Source: Porifericola rhodea
GTDB taxonomy: Bacteria > Bacteroidota > Bacteroidia > Cytophagales > Cyclobacteriaceae
DNA length: 64,000 nt
Direction of reading: 5' to 3'
Assembly (NCBI RefSeq): GCF_030506305.1
Contig: NZ_CP119421.1
Coordinates: forward strand, 1,356,354-1,420,353
The number at the start of each line of letters is the position of its first letter. The stretch's first letter is position 1. The notes under the pieces are model-generated. The model was not told where the DNA came from, did not search any database, and was given only the letters and a program-made list of their open reading frames with translations. Position numbers and translations under genes: made by a program. Below, piece by piece: positions 17,784-26,843 of the stretch.

Positions 17784-19100
17784 TTATTTACCCATGGTTT
17801 CCTGTTTGCTCATGTAGTCTATGGTAAGATTACTTAAAGCTTTTACGCCTAGCTTCAGGCCGCTATCATCTATATAAAAATCTGGCGTATGATGCGGGGC
17901 CGCCTCCTCAGCAGTCTTATCGGCAGGCATACCTCCTAAAAAGAAAAAGAAACCCGGCACTTCCTGGGCAAAGTAAGAAAAGTCTTCTGCCCCGGTAACA
18001 GCCTTACGAAGAAATACATGATCATCTCCGGCAGTTTGCTTGAGCGATTCCGCTGCCCAGGCAGTAAGTTCAGGGTCGTTATAAGTAACCGGATACCCCC
18101 GGGAGATATTTACTTCTACTTCTGCTCCGGCACTTTCTCCGATGTTGGTAGCGATCTCACGAATTCTCTTATGTATTTTATCCTGCATCTCTGGGTCCAG
18201 TGAGCGTATGGTACCGATCATCCTTACCTCTTCAGGGATGATATTGCTACGCACGCCTCCTTCAATTTTGCCAATAGTCACTACTGCTGGAGCTTTAAGT
18301 AGTTCCAGATTTCTGCTGACTATAGTTTGCAACCCCATAACAATCTGCGAAGCGGTAACGATAGGGTCTACACCCGACCAGGGATAAGCTCCATGTGTTT
18401 GCGCTCCTTTCACTTTAATTTCCAGACCATCTACACTAGCCATAGTCCCTTCCGAACGATACCCAATGGTGTTAACCTCCGTTTGTGAGTTAATGTGCAG
18501 ACCAAAAATCACATCAACATCAGGGTTTTGCAGAGCTCCTTCTTTAATCATCAGGTCGGCCCCGCCTTCCTCTCCTTCCGGAGCTCCTTCTTCAGCAGGC
18601 TGAAAGATAAACTTTACCGTACCAGTCAAATCTTTTTGCATCCGGCTAAGTGTTTCGGCTACGCCCATTAAAATAGCTACGTGGGTATCGTGTCCGCAGG
18701 CATGCATTACACCTACCTCTTCCCCATTATATTCTGTTGTTACTTTAGAAGCAAAAGGCACATCTACGCGCTCTACTACAGGCAGGGCATCCATATCGGC
18801 ACGCAAGGCTACCACCGGTCCAGGCTTTGCCCCCTTGAGTATGCCAACCACACCAGTATGCGCAACCTCAGTCTGTACGGCTATTCCGAGTGATTTCAGA
18901 TGTTTGGCAACCATTTTCGCCGTACGGAACTCTCGATTGGAGAGTTCAGGATGCTCATGTATATCTCTGCGCCAACTCACCACTTTCTCTTCTATCTCAT
19001 CAGCTATCTTCTCTACCTGAACGGACAGGTCTTGTGCTTTGGCAGGGCTGCCAAACATGCCCAAAAGCAATAGGCTAAGTAGTATATTCTTGCTCATCAT
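17784..19100 (-). CDS. Exported M20-family amidohydrolase
   Basis: About 438 residues with a signal peptide (MMSKNILLSLLLLGMFGSPA, cut near KAQ) and the M20D amidohydrolase fold. Motifs are HEHPELS (48-54), RADMDALP (100-107), the metal site MHACGHDTH (132-140) and FQPAEEGAPEGEEGG. Relatives hydrolyse N-acyl amino acids, hippurate or indole-acetyl conjugates, in the periplasm here. The frame is open to 19181, but the paired ATGs at 19100/19097 start a proper signal peptide and lie downstream of the pckA terminator, so one of these is the start. The substrate is unknown. Confidence 0.88.
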   Translation of the reverse strand: MMSKNILLSLLLLGMFGSPAKAQDLSVQVEKIADEIEEKVVSWRRDIHEHPELSNREFRTAKMVAKHLKSLGIAVQTEVAHTGVVGILKGAKPGPVVALRADMDALPVVERVDVPFASKVTTEYNGEEVGVMHACGHDTHVAILMGVAETLSRMQKDLTGTVKFIFQPAEEGAPEGEEGGADLMIKEGALQNPDVDVIFGLHINSQTEVNTIGYRSEGTMASVDGLEIKVKGAQTHGAYPWSGVDPIVTASQIVMGLQTIVSRNLELLKAPAVVTIGKIEGGVRSNIIPEEVRMIGTIRSLDPEMQDKIHKRIREIATNIGESAGAEVEVNISRGYPVTYNDPELTAWAAESLKQTAGDDHVFLRKAVTGAEDFSYFAQEVPGFFFFLGGMPADKTAEEAAPHHTPDFYIDDSGLKLGVKALSNLTIDYMSKQETMGK

Positions 19101-19149
19101 AATCTTTAGGTTAGGATTCGGGAAAAACGTAATATCACTACTAATGGGC

Positions 19150-19190
19150 AAAAATAAAAGGGTGCAACCCACTGGCCGCACCCTTCTTTT
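19150..19190 (-). terminator. Terminator of pckA
   Basis: AAGGGTGC (19158-19165) pairs with GCACCCTT (19178-19185). Read on the minus strand it is followed by TTATTTTTG, placed 24 nt beyond the pckA stop. The plus strand also has a T run, so it may work both ways. Confidence 0.8.
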
Positions 19191-19208
19191 TAATTGACTA
19201 TCAAACTA

Positions 19209-20822
19209 TTATGAAAAAGTCTGTACAACAGGACCTCCTTCTCTGATCTCCTCATTGGCATTCTCAGCAAACTTTTCAAAGTTTTTAGCAAACTGAGCTG
19301 CCAGATGGTTCGCCTTATCGTCATAAGCGTTTTTGTCTAGCCAGGTATTACGAGGATTTAATATTTCAGCGGGAACCTCCGGACATTGGGTAGGCATCAA
19401 TACCCCAAAAACAGGATGCGCTTCGTATTCTACCTCATTTAACTGACCTTCTAGGGCGGCGGTGATCATAGCCCTGGTATATTTAAGCCTAATACGGCTG
19501 CCTATTCCGTAGGGCCCTCCTGACCATCCGGTATTAATCAGCCATACATTAACTTGCTGCTGCTCCATCTTTTTGCCTAAGAGCTCCGCATAGCGCGTAG
19601 GGTGCAGGGGCATAAAGGGAGAACCAAAACAGGCAGAGAAAGTGGCAACCGGCTCAGTAATGCCTGTTTCTGTACCTGCTACTTTAGCCGTATAGCCTGA
19701 GATAAAGTGATACATCGCCTGCCCAACCGTTAGCTTTGAGATAGGCGGCAATACCCCATATGCATCGGCTGTGAGAAAAAATATATTTTCCGGCACCCCT
19801 CCTACTGAAGGGTGCCTGGCATTTGCGATATGGTAAATAGGGTAGGAAACACGGGTATTTTCTGTAACCTCCTTATTGGTATAATCTACCGTGCGGCTCT
19901 CTGGATAGAAACGCGTATTTTCCAGTATGGCACCAAACCTAATTGCGTTCCAGATTTCCGGCTCATTCTCTTGAGAAAGGTTAATTACTTTTGCATAACA
20001 ACCACCTTCAAAGTTAAAGACACTATCTTCTGTCCAGCCGTGTTCATCATCACCAATCAGGTAGCGATTAGGGTCGGCAGAGAGCGTGGTTTTTCCGGTG
20101 CCAGATAGCCCGAAGAAGATCGCGGTATCGCCATCTTTACCCATATTGGCACTACAGTGCATAGAAAGCACATTTTCCCGCTCAGGTAGCAGAAAGTTAA
20201 GCACACTAAACACGCCTTTTTTGGTCTCACCGGTATAGCCGGTGCCTCCTACCAGAATTATCTTTCGGCTAAAATTAATGATGGCAAAATTCTGATCACG
20301 CGTACCATCAACTTCCGGCACTGCTTTAAAATCCGGATTAGCGATAATGGTAAAGTCAGGGCTAAAGTTGTCCAGCTCCTCCTTCTCCAACCTTAAAAAC
20401 ATGTTGTAGCAAAACATATTATGCCAGGCCTGGGTATCTATAACTCTGATCTTAAGACGATACTTAGGGTCAGCACCAGCGGCGGCATCGCGTACATATA
20501 CCTTCTTGCCTTCCAGCGACTTGATCATCTTATCGTACAATTGATCAAACTTAGCAGGCTCAAAAGGAATGTTGATGTTTCCCCACCATACTTTGTCTTT
20601 GGTAAGCTCATCTTTCACGATAAAACGGTCTTTGGGAGCCCGCCCGGTAAATTTACCGGTGTCGCACATCAGGGCGCCGGTGTCAGTCAGCACACCTTCT
20701 CCACTCTTGAGGGTTTCTTCTACCAGAGCAGCAGGGGGGAGATTCCACAAGACAGGCTTGCTTTCACGAATTCCCATACTTTCCAGTTCCTGAAGAACCT
20801 TTGGGTTGTTAGTCGTTTTCAT
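19209..20822 (-). CDS. pckA: Phosphoenolpyruvate carboxykinase (ATP)
   Basis: A 537-residue cytosolic enzyme that interconverts oxaloacetate and PEP, the entry to gluconeogenesis or, in many Bacteroidota, CO2 fixation. The substrate motif RAPKDRF is at 61-67, the kinase P-loop GLSGTGKTTLSADPNR at 238-253, IGDDEHGW at 256-263 and the C-terminal LINTGWSGGPYGIGSR block is intact. Length is normal. Its 5' leader holds nested inverted repeats (20855-20899) not seen ahead of neighbouring genes. Confidence 0.98.
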   Translation of the reverse strand: MKTTNNPKVLQELESMGIRESKPVLWNLPPAALVEETLKSGEGVLTDTGALMCDTGKFTGRAPKDRFIVKDELTKDKVWWGNINIPFEPAKFDQLYDKMIKSLEGKKVYVRDAAAGADPKYRLKIRVIDTQAWHNMFCYNMFLRLEKEELDNFSPDFTIIANPDFKAVPEVDGTRDQNFAIINFSRKIILVGGTGYTGETKKGVFSVLNFLLPERENVLSMHCSANMGKDGDTAIFFGLSGTGKTTLSADPNRYLIGDDEHGWTEDSVFNFEGGCYAKVINLSQENEPEIWNAIRFGAILENTRFYPESRTVDYTNKEVTENTRVSYPIYHIANARHPSVGGVPENIFFLTADAYGVLPPISKLTVGQAMYHFISGYTAKVAGTETGITEPVATFSACFGSPFMPLHPTRYAELLGKKMEQQQVNVWLINTGWSGGPYGIGSRIRLKYTRAMITAALEGQLNEVEYEAHPVFGVLMPTQCPEVPAEILNPRNTWLDKNAYDDKANHLAAQFAKNFEKFAENANEEIREGGPVVQTFS

Positions 20823-20854
20823 AAAAACTGTTTTGGAAAATGTTGTTTAATCGT

Positions 20855-20899
20855 GTTTAGGAGACGCTCTATACAAATGTCGTTTTGTATACCCTAAAC
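20855..20899. promoter_or_regulatory. Nested inverted repeats in the pckA leader
   Basis: Outer arms GTTTAGG (20855-20861) and CCTAAAC (20893-20899) enclose inner arms TATACAAA (20870-20877) and TTTGTATA (20884-20891) with a 6-nt loop. The element lies 32-77 nt upstream of the pckA ATG. It may be an operator palindrome or an RNA structure in the 5' leader. Confidence 0.5.
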
Positions 20900-21121
20900 A
20901 TCTATGACTTATATTATGCGCAAAACTGATAATAGTCAGCTTTACGCCCTAGGCTGACTAATATATTGATATGATTTGTGATCTTCTAATTTTATTGCTG
21001 GTCTTTTGTATTGGATAAGTGCAATTACTTAGCATATATTTTAAGGCTTAGTTTACGTGCTTGCAATGAGTTCAAACACTAGGGCCGTCATGGCGTTATG
21101 GAGGTAGTTTTTTAAACCTTT

Positions 21122-22144
21122 TTGCTTTTGGATTCGCTAATTTTTTATGTGCTGGCTGCAGTTGGTGGTACAGCTATCGTATGGTGGGGCGGCGATATGC
21201 TGGAGTCTTCTTCTGACAAGCTGGCTAATTACTATCGTCTGCCTAAAATATTTCATGGAGCTATTATTGCCGCAGTTGGCTCCAGCTTTCCAGAGTTAAG
21301 CAGTTCAGTCATCTCCACGCTCATTCATGGGGAGTTTGACCTGGGAGTTTCAGCTATCGTGGGTTCAGCTATTTTTAATATACTGGTAATCCCTGCCATT
21401 TCGGGCCTTGCATCAGGTAAGCTTAGCGCCAACCATACGCTGGTATATAAAGACGCTCAGTTTTACATTACTTCTGTAGCCGTACTACTGCTCGCTTTTT
21501 CTTTTGCTGTCATCTACAATCCGGTAGAAGGGAAAGCACTGACCGGTGAGGTTAATCGTTACATCGCCCTGATTCCCTTTCTGCTATACGGGCTGTATAT
21601 CTTTTTGCAGTTTCAGGATGTAAAAGAAGAACGCAAGAATAATAAAGCAGAACGACCTAAAGATATTTCTGCCCGCAAGCAGTGGATTCGTTTACTACTA
21701 AGTCTGCTACTTATCGTAGTAGGTGTGGAAGGGCTGGTACGTGCGGCGCTGGGGTTTGGAGAATATTTTAATACGCCCAGTTTTCTTTGGGGACTCACAA
21801 TTATTGCAGCAGGTACCAGCCTGCCCGATGCTTACGTAAGTGTAAAAGTTGCCCGAAGAAACGAAGGGGTAGTAAGCTTGGCTAATGTGCTGGGTAGCAA
21901 TATTTTTGATTTGCTGGTAGCCGTACCTGTAGGGATACTTATTGCTGGCACTGCCCCTATAGACTTTACTGTGGCCGCTCCAATGATGGGCTTTCTTACA
22001 TTTGCTACCATTGTTCTTTTTGCCAGTATGCGTACCAAGCTCGAGCTAAGCAAAACCGAATGCTGGGTACTGCTAGGTCTGTATGTTATTTTTTTAGCCT
22101 GGATGATACTAGAAACTATCGGGCTTAGCAGTATAGTGAGATAG
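21122..22144 (+). CDS. Ca2+/cation exchanger (CaCA family), first copy
   Basis: A 340-residue inner membrane protein with about ten hydrophobic segments in two inverted halves. The alpha repeats are visible as AAVGSSFPELSSS (about 51-63) and AAGTSLPDAYVS (about 229-240), the ion-binding motifs of Na+/Ca2+ or H+/Ca2+ exchangers. The second repeat carries D236 where E is usual, which may alter ion preference. A basic cytosolic loop (EERKNNKAERPKD) separates the halves. An in-frame TAA at 21113 and absence of an ATG make TTG at 21122 (or 21128) the start. Confidence 0.85.
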   Translation: MLLDSLIFYVLAAVGGTAIVWWGGDMLESSSDKLANYYRLPKIFHGAIIAAVGSSFPELSSSVISTLIHGEFDLGVSAIVGSAIFNILVIPAISGLASGKLSANHTLVYKDAQFYITSVAVLLLAFSFAVIYNPVEGKALTGEVNRYIALIPFLLYGLYIFLQFQDVKEERKNNKAERPKDISARKQWIRLLLSLLLIVVGVEGLVRAALGFGEYFNTPSFLWGLTIIAAGTSLPDAYVSVKVARRNEGVVSLANVLGSNIFDLLVAVPVGILIAGTAPIDFTVAAPMMGFLTFATIVLFASMRTKLELSKTECWVLLGLYVIFLAWMILETIGLSSIVR

Positions 22145-22942
22145 CAGGTTTGGTGTATCATAGAAGGTTAAGACTCTAAACAAACACTCAGGGCAGTTTC
22201 GCGCCTGATACTGATCTCTCCATACCGATTGCTTAACTACCTTAAAAGGTATATACTCTTTCTTTTAAAGGACTTTTACACAAGCTGCATGGTGGTGAGG
22301 ATGGAGGGGCAAATGCCCTGTCTTTGCAGCCTGCTTGTTTCTGTTTATAAAGAAGCGACATAAACCTACAGATACATTACTTCTTGCAAAACAGACATGA
22401 GTAAACCTTACAGATAGCTTACTTCTGCGTACTAAGAAGGCACATAACCTTACAGTAACATTACTTCTTACAGCCAGGAAATGACAAAACCCAGAGGTTT
22501 GATGGCTTCTGCACTGAAAGAAACAGGATAACCACAAAGAATCAGGACTTCTTCATCACCAGAAATGGCAAAGCTATACACTTATATGTCTTCACCACTC
22601 ACAGAAAGGAGAAGAAGCGTCAGTCATATGTTTGAATGAGCTGGATTTGCCTCCCCTCTACATTCCTTCACAATTGTGTATCTATCAGCTATGAAATAAT
22701 GGCCGTCTCTTACGGTTTCGGGCTCTACCTCAATACTTAGTATCCTCACTTACCTACACCAGACTACCTATAGCCCATGGTTTGAGCCTATTCCAAATCT
22801 CTGTATTTCTTTAGTAACAAGCAGACTCCCATACTTTTGTGCCACACGCATTTTCGTAATCATAATTAAATTAGGTGGAGTGTAAAAAATACTGCGGCAC
22901 AGATGTAACTTTATCTGTTGAACAAGGCATACCTCGCATACT
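22145..22942. other. Non-coding region (798 bp) holding a 42-bp tandem array
   Basis: No convincing gene was seen. The notable content is the repeat array at 22336-22629, described separately. The remainder, including about 300 bp before the DASS transporter, has no recognised signal. Confidence 0.6.
22336..22629. repeat. Seven diverged 42-bp tandem repeats
   Basis: Units start at 22336, 22378, 22420, 22462, 22504, 22546 and 22588, exactly 42 bp apart with no indels. Common positions are CTTCT at unit bases 3-7, AGAAA or similar at 16-20, and in units 1-3 a block near AAACCTTACAG at 26-36. Adjacent units are more alike than distant ones. The period equals four helical turns and also 14 codons. 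A minus-strand frame is open across the first five units but lacks an ATG. Not an IS end, CRISPR or known repeat family to my reading. Confidence 0.7.
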
Positions 22943-24427
22943 TTGAAGATTAGATTTAAAAACCGTTTTCCACGCTTTGCCGAAGAACTGAAGCGACTCT
23001 CCCATTGGGAAGATCTGGCAGAAGTAAAACCGCCCATTCCTTCTCGCAGGCTCCTGCTCTTTATCTCGGCAGTGGTGCTGGATATACTATTGGTCAGAGG
23101 GCTTTTTTTATATAGCGATTGGCAGCAGGAGGCGATCTACATGAGTGGCATATTTGTGCTCGCCGCATTGCTCTGGATTACAGAAGCCCTGCCATTGTTT
23201 GCTACCGCTATTCTCATTATTGCGCTGGAAATTATTCTTCTGGCCAATCCGGGAAACTGGGCAGGCCTTGGCTTTGAAGGGGGGTACTCTCCTGACTATC
23301 GTGAGTTTCTGGCTCCGCTCTCCAATCCGGTAATTGTATTGTTCTTTGGAGGTTTTATTCTTGCCCATGCCGTACTCAAAGAGGGAGTAGACAAAGCTAT
23401 GGCAAGCGGAATACTACGTGCTTTCGGGGGCAAACCCATCTTTGTTATGCTGGGTCTAATGCTAATCACCGCTTTCTTTTCTATGTGGATGAGCAATACC
23501 GCTACTACCGCAATGATGATCACCCTCGTCTACCCTATATTAAAGCAGATACCAGACAAAGACCCTCTACGGAAAGGGCTTTTACTTTGCATTCCTTTTG
23601 CGGCGAATATTGGAGGAATGGGTACTCCTATAGCCTCTCCACCCAATGCTGTAGCGGTTTCATTTCTTCAACAGTCAGGTTTTAGTATCAGCTTTCTGGA
23701 ATGGGTGCTGATTGCCACACCTCTGATGCTGTTTTTACTTCTGTTTGCCTGGTTGTTTCTGTACAATAACTTTAAACCATCAGATAGTAATCTTTACCTT
23801 AAACCTGAAGCCCGAAAAATAGATACCCGTGGCTGGTATGTGATTCTAATAATGGTGCTTACAGTGCTACTCTGGCTTACCGACCGCTGGCATGGCCTCT
23901 CTACAGCAGTAGTAGCACTATTTCCTGCAATTGCTTTTACTGCTACCGGCCTGCTAAGCCGCAGTGATGTAAACTCACTGGAGTGGCATATCCTGATTTT
24001 GATTATGGGAGGTATTGCCCTGGGCGTAGGGATGCAACTAAGCGGACTGGATGAGATATTTGTTACCTTTTTGCCTTCAGAAGGTAAAATGGTGCTCAGT
24101 GCTATGGTTTTAGCCACCCTTTTGTTTAGTACCTTTATCTCAAATACCGCTGCGGCAAACCTTCTTCTACCGATAGGAATATCTTTTGCCATGCAGCCGG
24201 AGGGGGCAGAAGCAGGTAGTCCGGTACAGCTTGCCATCAGCATAGCACTGGCAGCCTCACTGGCTATGGCGCTTCCTATTAGTACGCCACCTAATACTAT
24301 CGCTTATAGTAAAGGAGACCTGCTTAGCAGTGATTTTACAAAAGCAGGTCTGGTTATCGGGGCATTAGCCATTATGCTCATTATCGCATTAGGAGGTACA
24401 ATCATCAGCTTCTGGACCTCCTACTAA
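22943..24427 (+). CDS. DASS/SLC13-family sodium:dicarboxylate (or sulfate) symporter
   Basis: A 494-residue inner membrane transporter with about twelve membrane segments. Both SNT motifs that form the Na+ and carboxylate sites of the divalent anion:sodium symporter family are present: MWMSNTATTAMM (SNT at 184-186) and FISNTAAANLLLP in the second half. LSTPPNTIAYSKG-like wording (PISTPPNTIAY) near the C-terminus is also typical. The likely substrates are C4-dicarboxylates such as succinate or malate. The frame has an in-frame TGA at 22919 and no ATG before the first conserved helix, so a TTG start at 22943 is assigned. The 3' end overlaps the convergent exchanger gene by 4 nt. Confidence 0.88.
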   Translation: MKIRFKNRFPRFAEELKRLSHWEDLAEVKPPIPSRRLLLFISAVVLDILLVRGLFLYSDWQQEAIYMSGIFVLAALLWITEALPLFATAILIIALEIILLANPGNWAGLGFEGGYSPDYREFLAPLSNPVIVLFFGGFILAHAVLKEGVDKAMASGILRAFGGKPIFVMLGLMLITAFFSMWMSNTATTAMMITLVYPILKQIPDKDPLRKGLLLCIPFAANIGGMGTPIASPPNAVAVSFLQQSGFSISFLEWVLIATPLMLFLLLFAWLFLYNNFKPSDSNLYLKPEARKIDTRGWYVILIMVLTVLLWLTDRWHGLSTAVVALFPAIAFTATGLLSRSDVNSLEWHILILIMGGIALGVGMQLSGLDEIFVTFLPSEGKMVLSAMVLATLLFSTFISNTAAANLLLPIGISFAMQPEGAEAGSPVQLAISIALAASLAMALPISTPPNTIAYSKGDLLSSDFTKAGLVIGALAIMLIIALGGTIISFWTSY

Positions 24428-25377
24428 CCTCGTTCCAGTAGAAAGACGATGTAAGCCACATAGCATAGCAGAAAAATAACTCCACTGATTCTACCCACGG
24501 CTTTTTTCTTCTCCAGACTGACTGAAAGTATCAATAAGGTACTGGCGAAAATGATCATTAGTATATCAAAATTGCTAAGCACATTAAAAGGCAGAGGGTG
24601 CACCATGGCGCTTATGCCTAGTATCCAGAGTATGTTAAAAATATTTGAGCCTACTGCATTGCCTACGGCAATATCAGTATTGCGCCTTTTTGCCGCTACC
24701 GCAGAAGTTACCAACTCTGGTAAAGACGTACCTATCGCCACTACAGTAAGACCGATAAAACTTTCGCTCATGCCTAGCAGAGTGGCTATATGCACTGCAC
24801 CATCTACTGTCCATTTGCCTCCTAAAAACAGGGCAAGTACTCCTAAAGAAATTAAGCCAATAGCCTGTAGCATAGGGCGCTCCTGATAACTATCTGCCTG
24901 CTCATTACCCTCACGGGCCACTTTAAATACATAAAGCATAAAAAGCAGAAAGAAAAAAAGTAAGATAGCTCCGTCTAAGCGACTGATAATAAGGCCGGGA
25001 GTCTGGTCAAAAAGGGCGGCATTAGCTAGAAAGCCTACTAATAATGCAGCCATCAGAGAGAAAGGTATTTCGGACATTACGGTGCCGCGCTGTAAAGGTA
25101 GCGGGTAAATTAGCGCAGCTACTCCCAGAATAAGAAGGATGTTGGCAATATTACTTCCAAAGACGTTGCCGACCGCCAGCTCTGCGCTTCCATTAAGGCT
25201 GGCAAGTATATTTACAATTAGCTCTGGCATAGAAGTGCCGAAAGAAACTATGGTAAGACCAATAATTATATCTGGCACATTATATTTCTTAGCAATAGAA
25301 GATGCTCCGTTTACCAGCCAGTCAGCACCTTTGATCAATAGGATAAATCCGAGTACAAATAAGAGGTAAACCCACAT
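24424..25377 (-). CDS. Ca2+/cation exchanger (CaCA family), YrbG-like, second copy
   Basis: A 317-residue inner membrane protein with ten predicted helices in two inverted halves. The alpha-repeat motifs FGTSMPELIVN (46-56) and IGTSLPELVTS (about 212-222) both keep the Glu that binds Ca2+ or Na+, and GNVFGSNIANILLILG and GNAVGSNIFNILWILG follow each. It is clearly distinct from the copy at 21122. It is convergent with the DASS transporter with a 4-nt overlap, so no separate terminator exists between them. Confidence 0.9.
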   Translation of the reverse strand: MWVYLLFVLGFILLIKGADWLVNGASSIAKKYNVPDIIIGLTIVSFGTSMPELIVNILASLNGSAELAVGNVFGSNIANILLILGVAALIYPLPLQRGTVMSEIPFSLMAALLVGFLANAALFDQTPGLIISRLDGAILLFFFLLFMLYVFKVAREGNEQADSYQERPMLQAIGLISLGVLALFLGGKWTVDGAVHIATLLGMSESFIGLTVVAIGTSLPELVTSAVAAKRRNTDIAVGNAVGSNIFNILWILGISAMVHPLPFNVLSNFDILMIIFASTLLILSVSLEKKKAVGRISGVIFLLCYVAYIVFLLERG

Positions 25378-25524
25378 AACATAACCTGGTATAAGAGTGC
25401 GATATTACTGAAGATGTTGACAGAAAATACAAGAGCCGTCAAAATTTTTTACTGTATGCCTTGCTGTATTTAGCACCTACGCTATTATTGCCTTACCACA
25501 GTGAAAAGCATCCAACGATCTAAA

Positions 25525-26505
25525 CTAGTAAAAAGGTAAGTTCTTTTCTTCAGGATCAAATATATGTTTAGGACGTTGAGCGTTCAGGCTATGGCCGTTC
25601 ATAACTTTTTCATAAAGAGCCAGGTAGCTATCTGTCATCTGCTTTACGCTAAACATGTCCATCACCCGCTCATGGCAACGCCTAGGGTCGTAACTTAAAG
25701 GAGCAGAAAGCTGTTCTATGAGTTCGTCTTTGCTTGCAGACAGAAAACCTACCTCTTCGGTTACTATCTCTGGTAATGAGCCGTAGGGGGTACCAAATAC
25801 CGGGCAGCCATAGTACATACTTTCAGTAATTGCTATACCAAATGGCTCGTACCAGATTACAGGAAAAATGAGGCCTTTAGATTTTCTTAAAACATTATTT
25901 TTTTTCTCTCCTCCCTGCATACCATGAAATTTAACATGCGTATCCAGAGTGAGTCGAAATCCCATTTTAAAATTTAGCCGATGCCCTCCTACAACCTCTA
26001 ACTTTTGTTTGCTTTTACGAGTAATCTCTATAGCGCCTTTAAGGTTTTTTACGTGCCAGGCAGCCTTTGCTAAAAAGTGGAAGTAAGATTTTTTTCCCTT
26101 TAAGTCCAGACCAGGGTAGTCGTCAGGGTCAATTCCATTATATACAAAAGCTTCGGCATGATGCCTTTTGGCATGGTCATGAGACACAAAAACCGTATTG
26201 ATGTCATACTCTTTGGTAGGCACCGTATTAGACTGCATGTTAAACAGGTAAGGCTTCTTTAGCGGACTTTCAGGCTCTACATAAAGGTGCACTACATCTA
26301 TATCTTCGGGAATTTGCTCGTTTATGTCTACCTCTGACTGATAAGTAAGTACTCTGGCAAAATCACAACTAGAACCTTTACCCACCAGGTAGGTGATATT
26401 ATGGCCTCTACGTACCAACTCTTTGCCTAACCACCATATAATTCGCTGTATACCTCCATAGGCATAAACCGGAATAGTATTTTTATATACAATACAGATA
26501 TTCAT
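25525..26505 (-). CDS. GT4-type glycosyltransferase
   Basis: A 326-residue GT-B fold protein without signal peptide. The N-terminus has the glycine loop YAYGGIQRIIWWLGKEL (14-30) and the C-terminal domain has the nucleotide-sugar motif EPFGIAITE (220-228) followed by GCPVFGTPYGSLPEIV, typical of retaining family 4 glycosyltransferases. It likely moves a sugar from a nucleotide donor to a glycolipid, polysaccharide or small acceptor at the cytosolic membrane face. No other polysaccharide gene is adjacent, so the acceptor cannot be guessed. Confidence 0.85.
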   Translation of the reverse strand: MNICIVYKNTIPVYAYGGIQRIIWWLGKELVRRGHNITYLVGKGSSCDFARVLTYQSEVDINEQIPEDIDVVHLYVEPESPLKKPYLFNMQSNTVPTKEYDINTVFVSHDHAKRHHAEAFVYNGIDPDDYPGLDLKGKKSYFHFLAKAAWHVKNLKGAIEITRKSKQKLEVVGGHRLNFKMGFRLTLDTHVKFHGMQGGEKKNNVLRKSKGLIFPVIWYEPFGIAITESMYYGCPVFGTPYGSLPEIVTEEVGFLSASKDELIEQLSAPLSYDPRRCHERVMDMFSVKQMTDSYLALYEKVMNGHSLNAQRPKHIFDPEEKNLPFY

Positions 26506-26843
26506 AACTTTCTTTACGGGTAAAAAAATGTTTTACGCCTATACTGGCTTCAGCTTTAGGTAAACATATACCCCGAGCCTGGGCCGCGACAAAAATAGAG
26601 GAATCAAACAAGTATTCAATACGATAGCAGCATATCCTCAACAGGGGCTATGGCATAGAACAAAGGTTTACGCTGCATAACTAAAAGGATTTAGTTTTCT
26701 TTAAAAGCGCATTTTACCTTACTTAAAATTATAGAGAAGTAAATTAATTTTCTTAAATTGATAGTTGCTTAGATTTAATACTCAGATAATGCATTCTGTT
26801 GATCGCATTTTGCAAAAATACTACTAACAACAACTTTAACTTT
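26506..26843. other. Intergenic region (338 bp), divergent promoters expected
   Basis: It lies between the divergent glycosyltransferase and cytochrome/DUF1553 genes. The sequence is AT-rich; no clear TAnnTTTG element, hairpin or coding frame was found. Confidence 0.5.

Noticed and set aside
22265-22537. 90-residue minus-strand frame with a 14-residue repeat across the 42-bp array
   Set aside because: Only a TTG start, an in-frame stop just upstream, Cys/Arg-rich low-likelihood composition; the openness follows from the repeat period being a multiple of three. Kept as part of the repeat finding, not as a gene.
23794-24243. 149-residue minus-strand frame inside the DASS transporter gene
   Set aside because: Shadow of a membrane protein gene; composition rich in Ser/Pro without a coherent fold.
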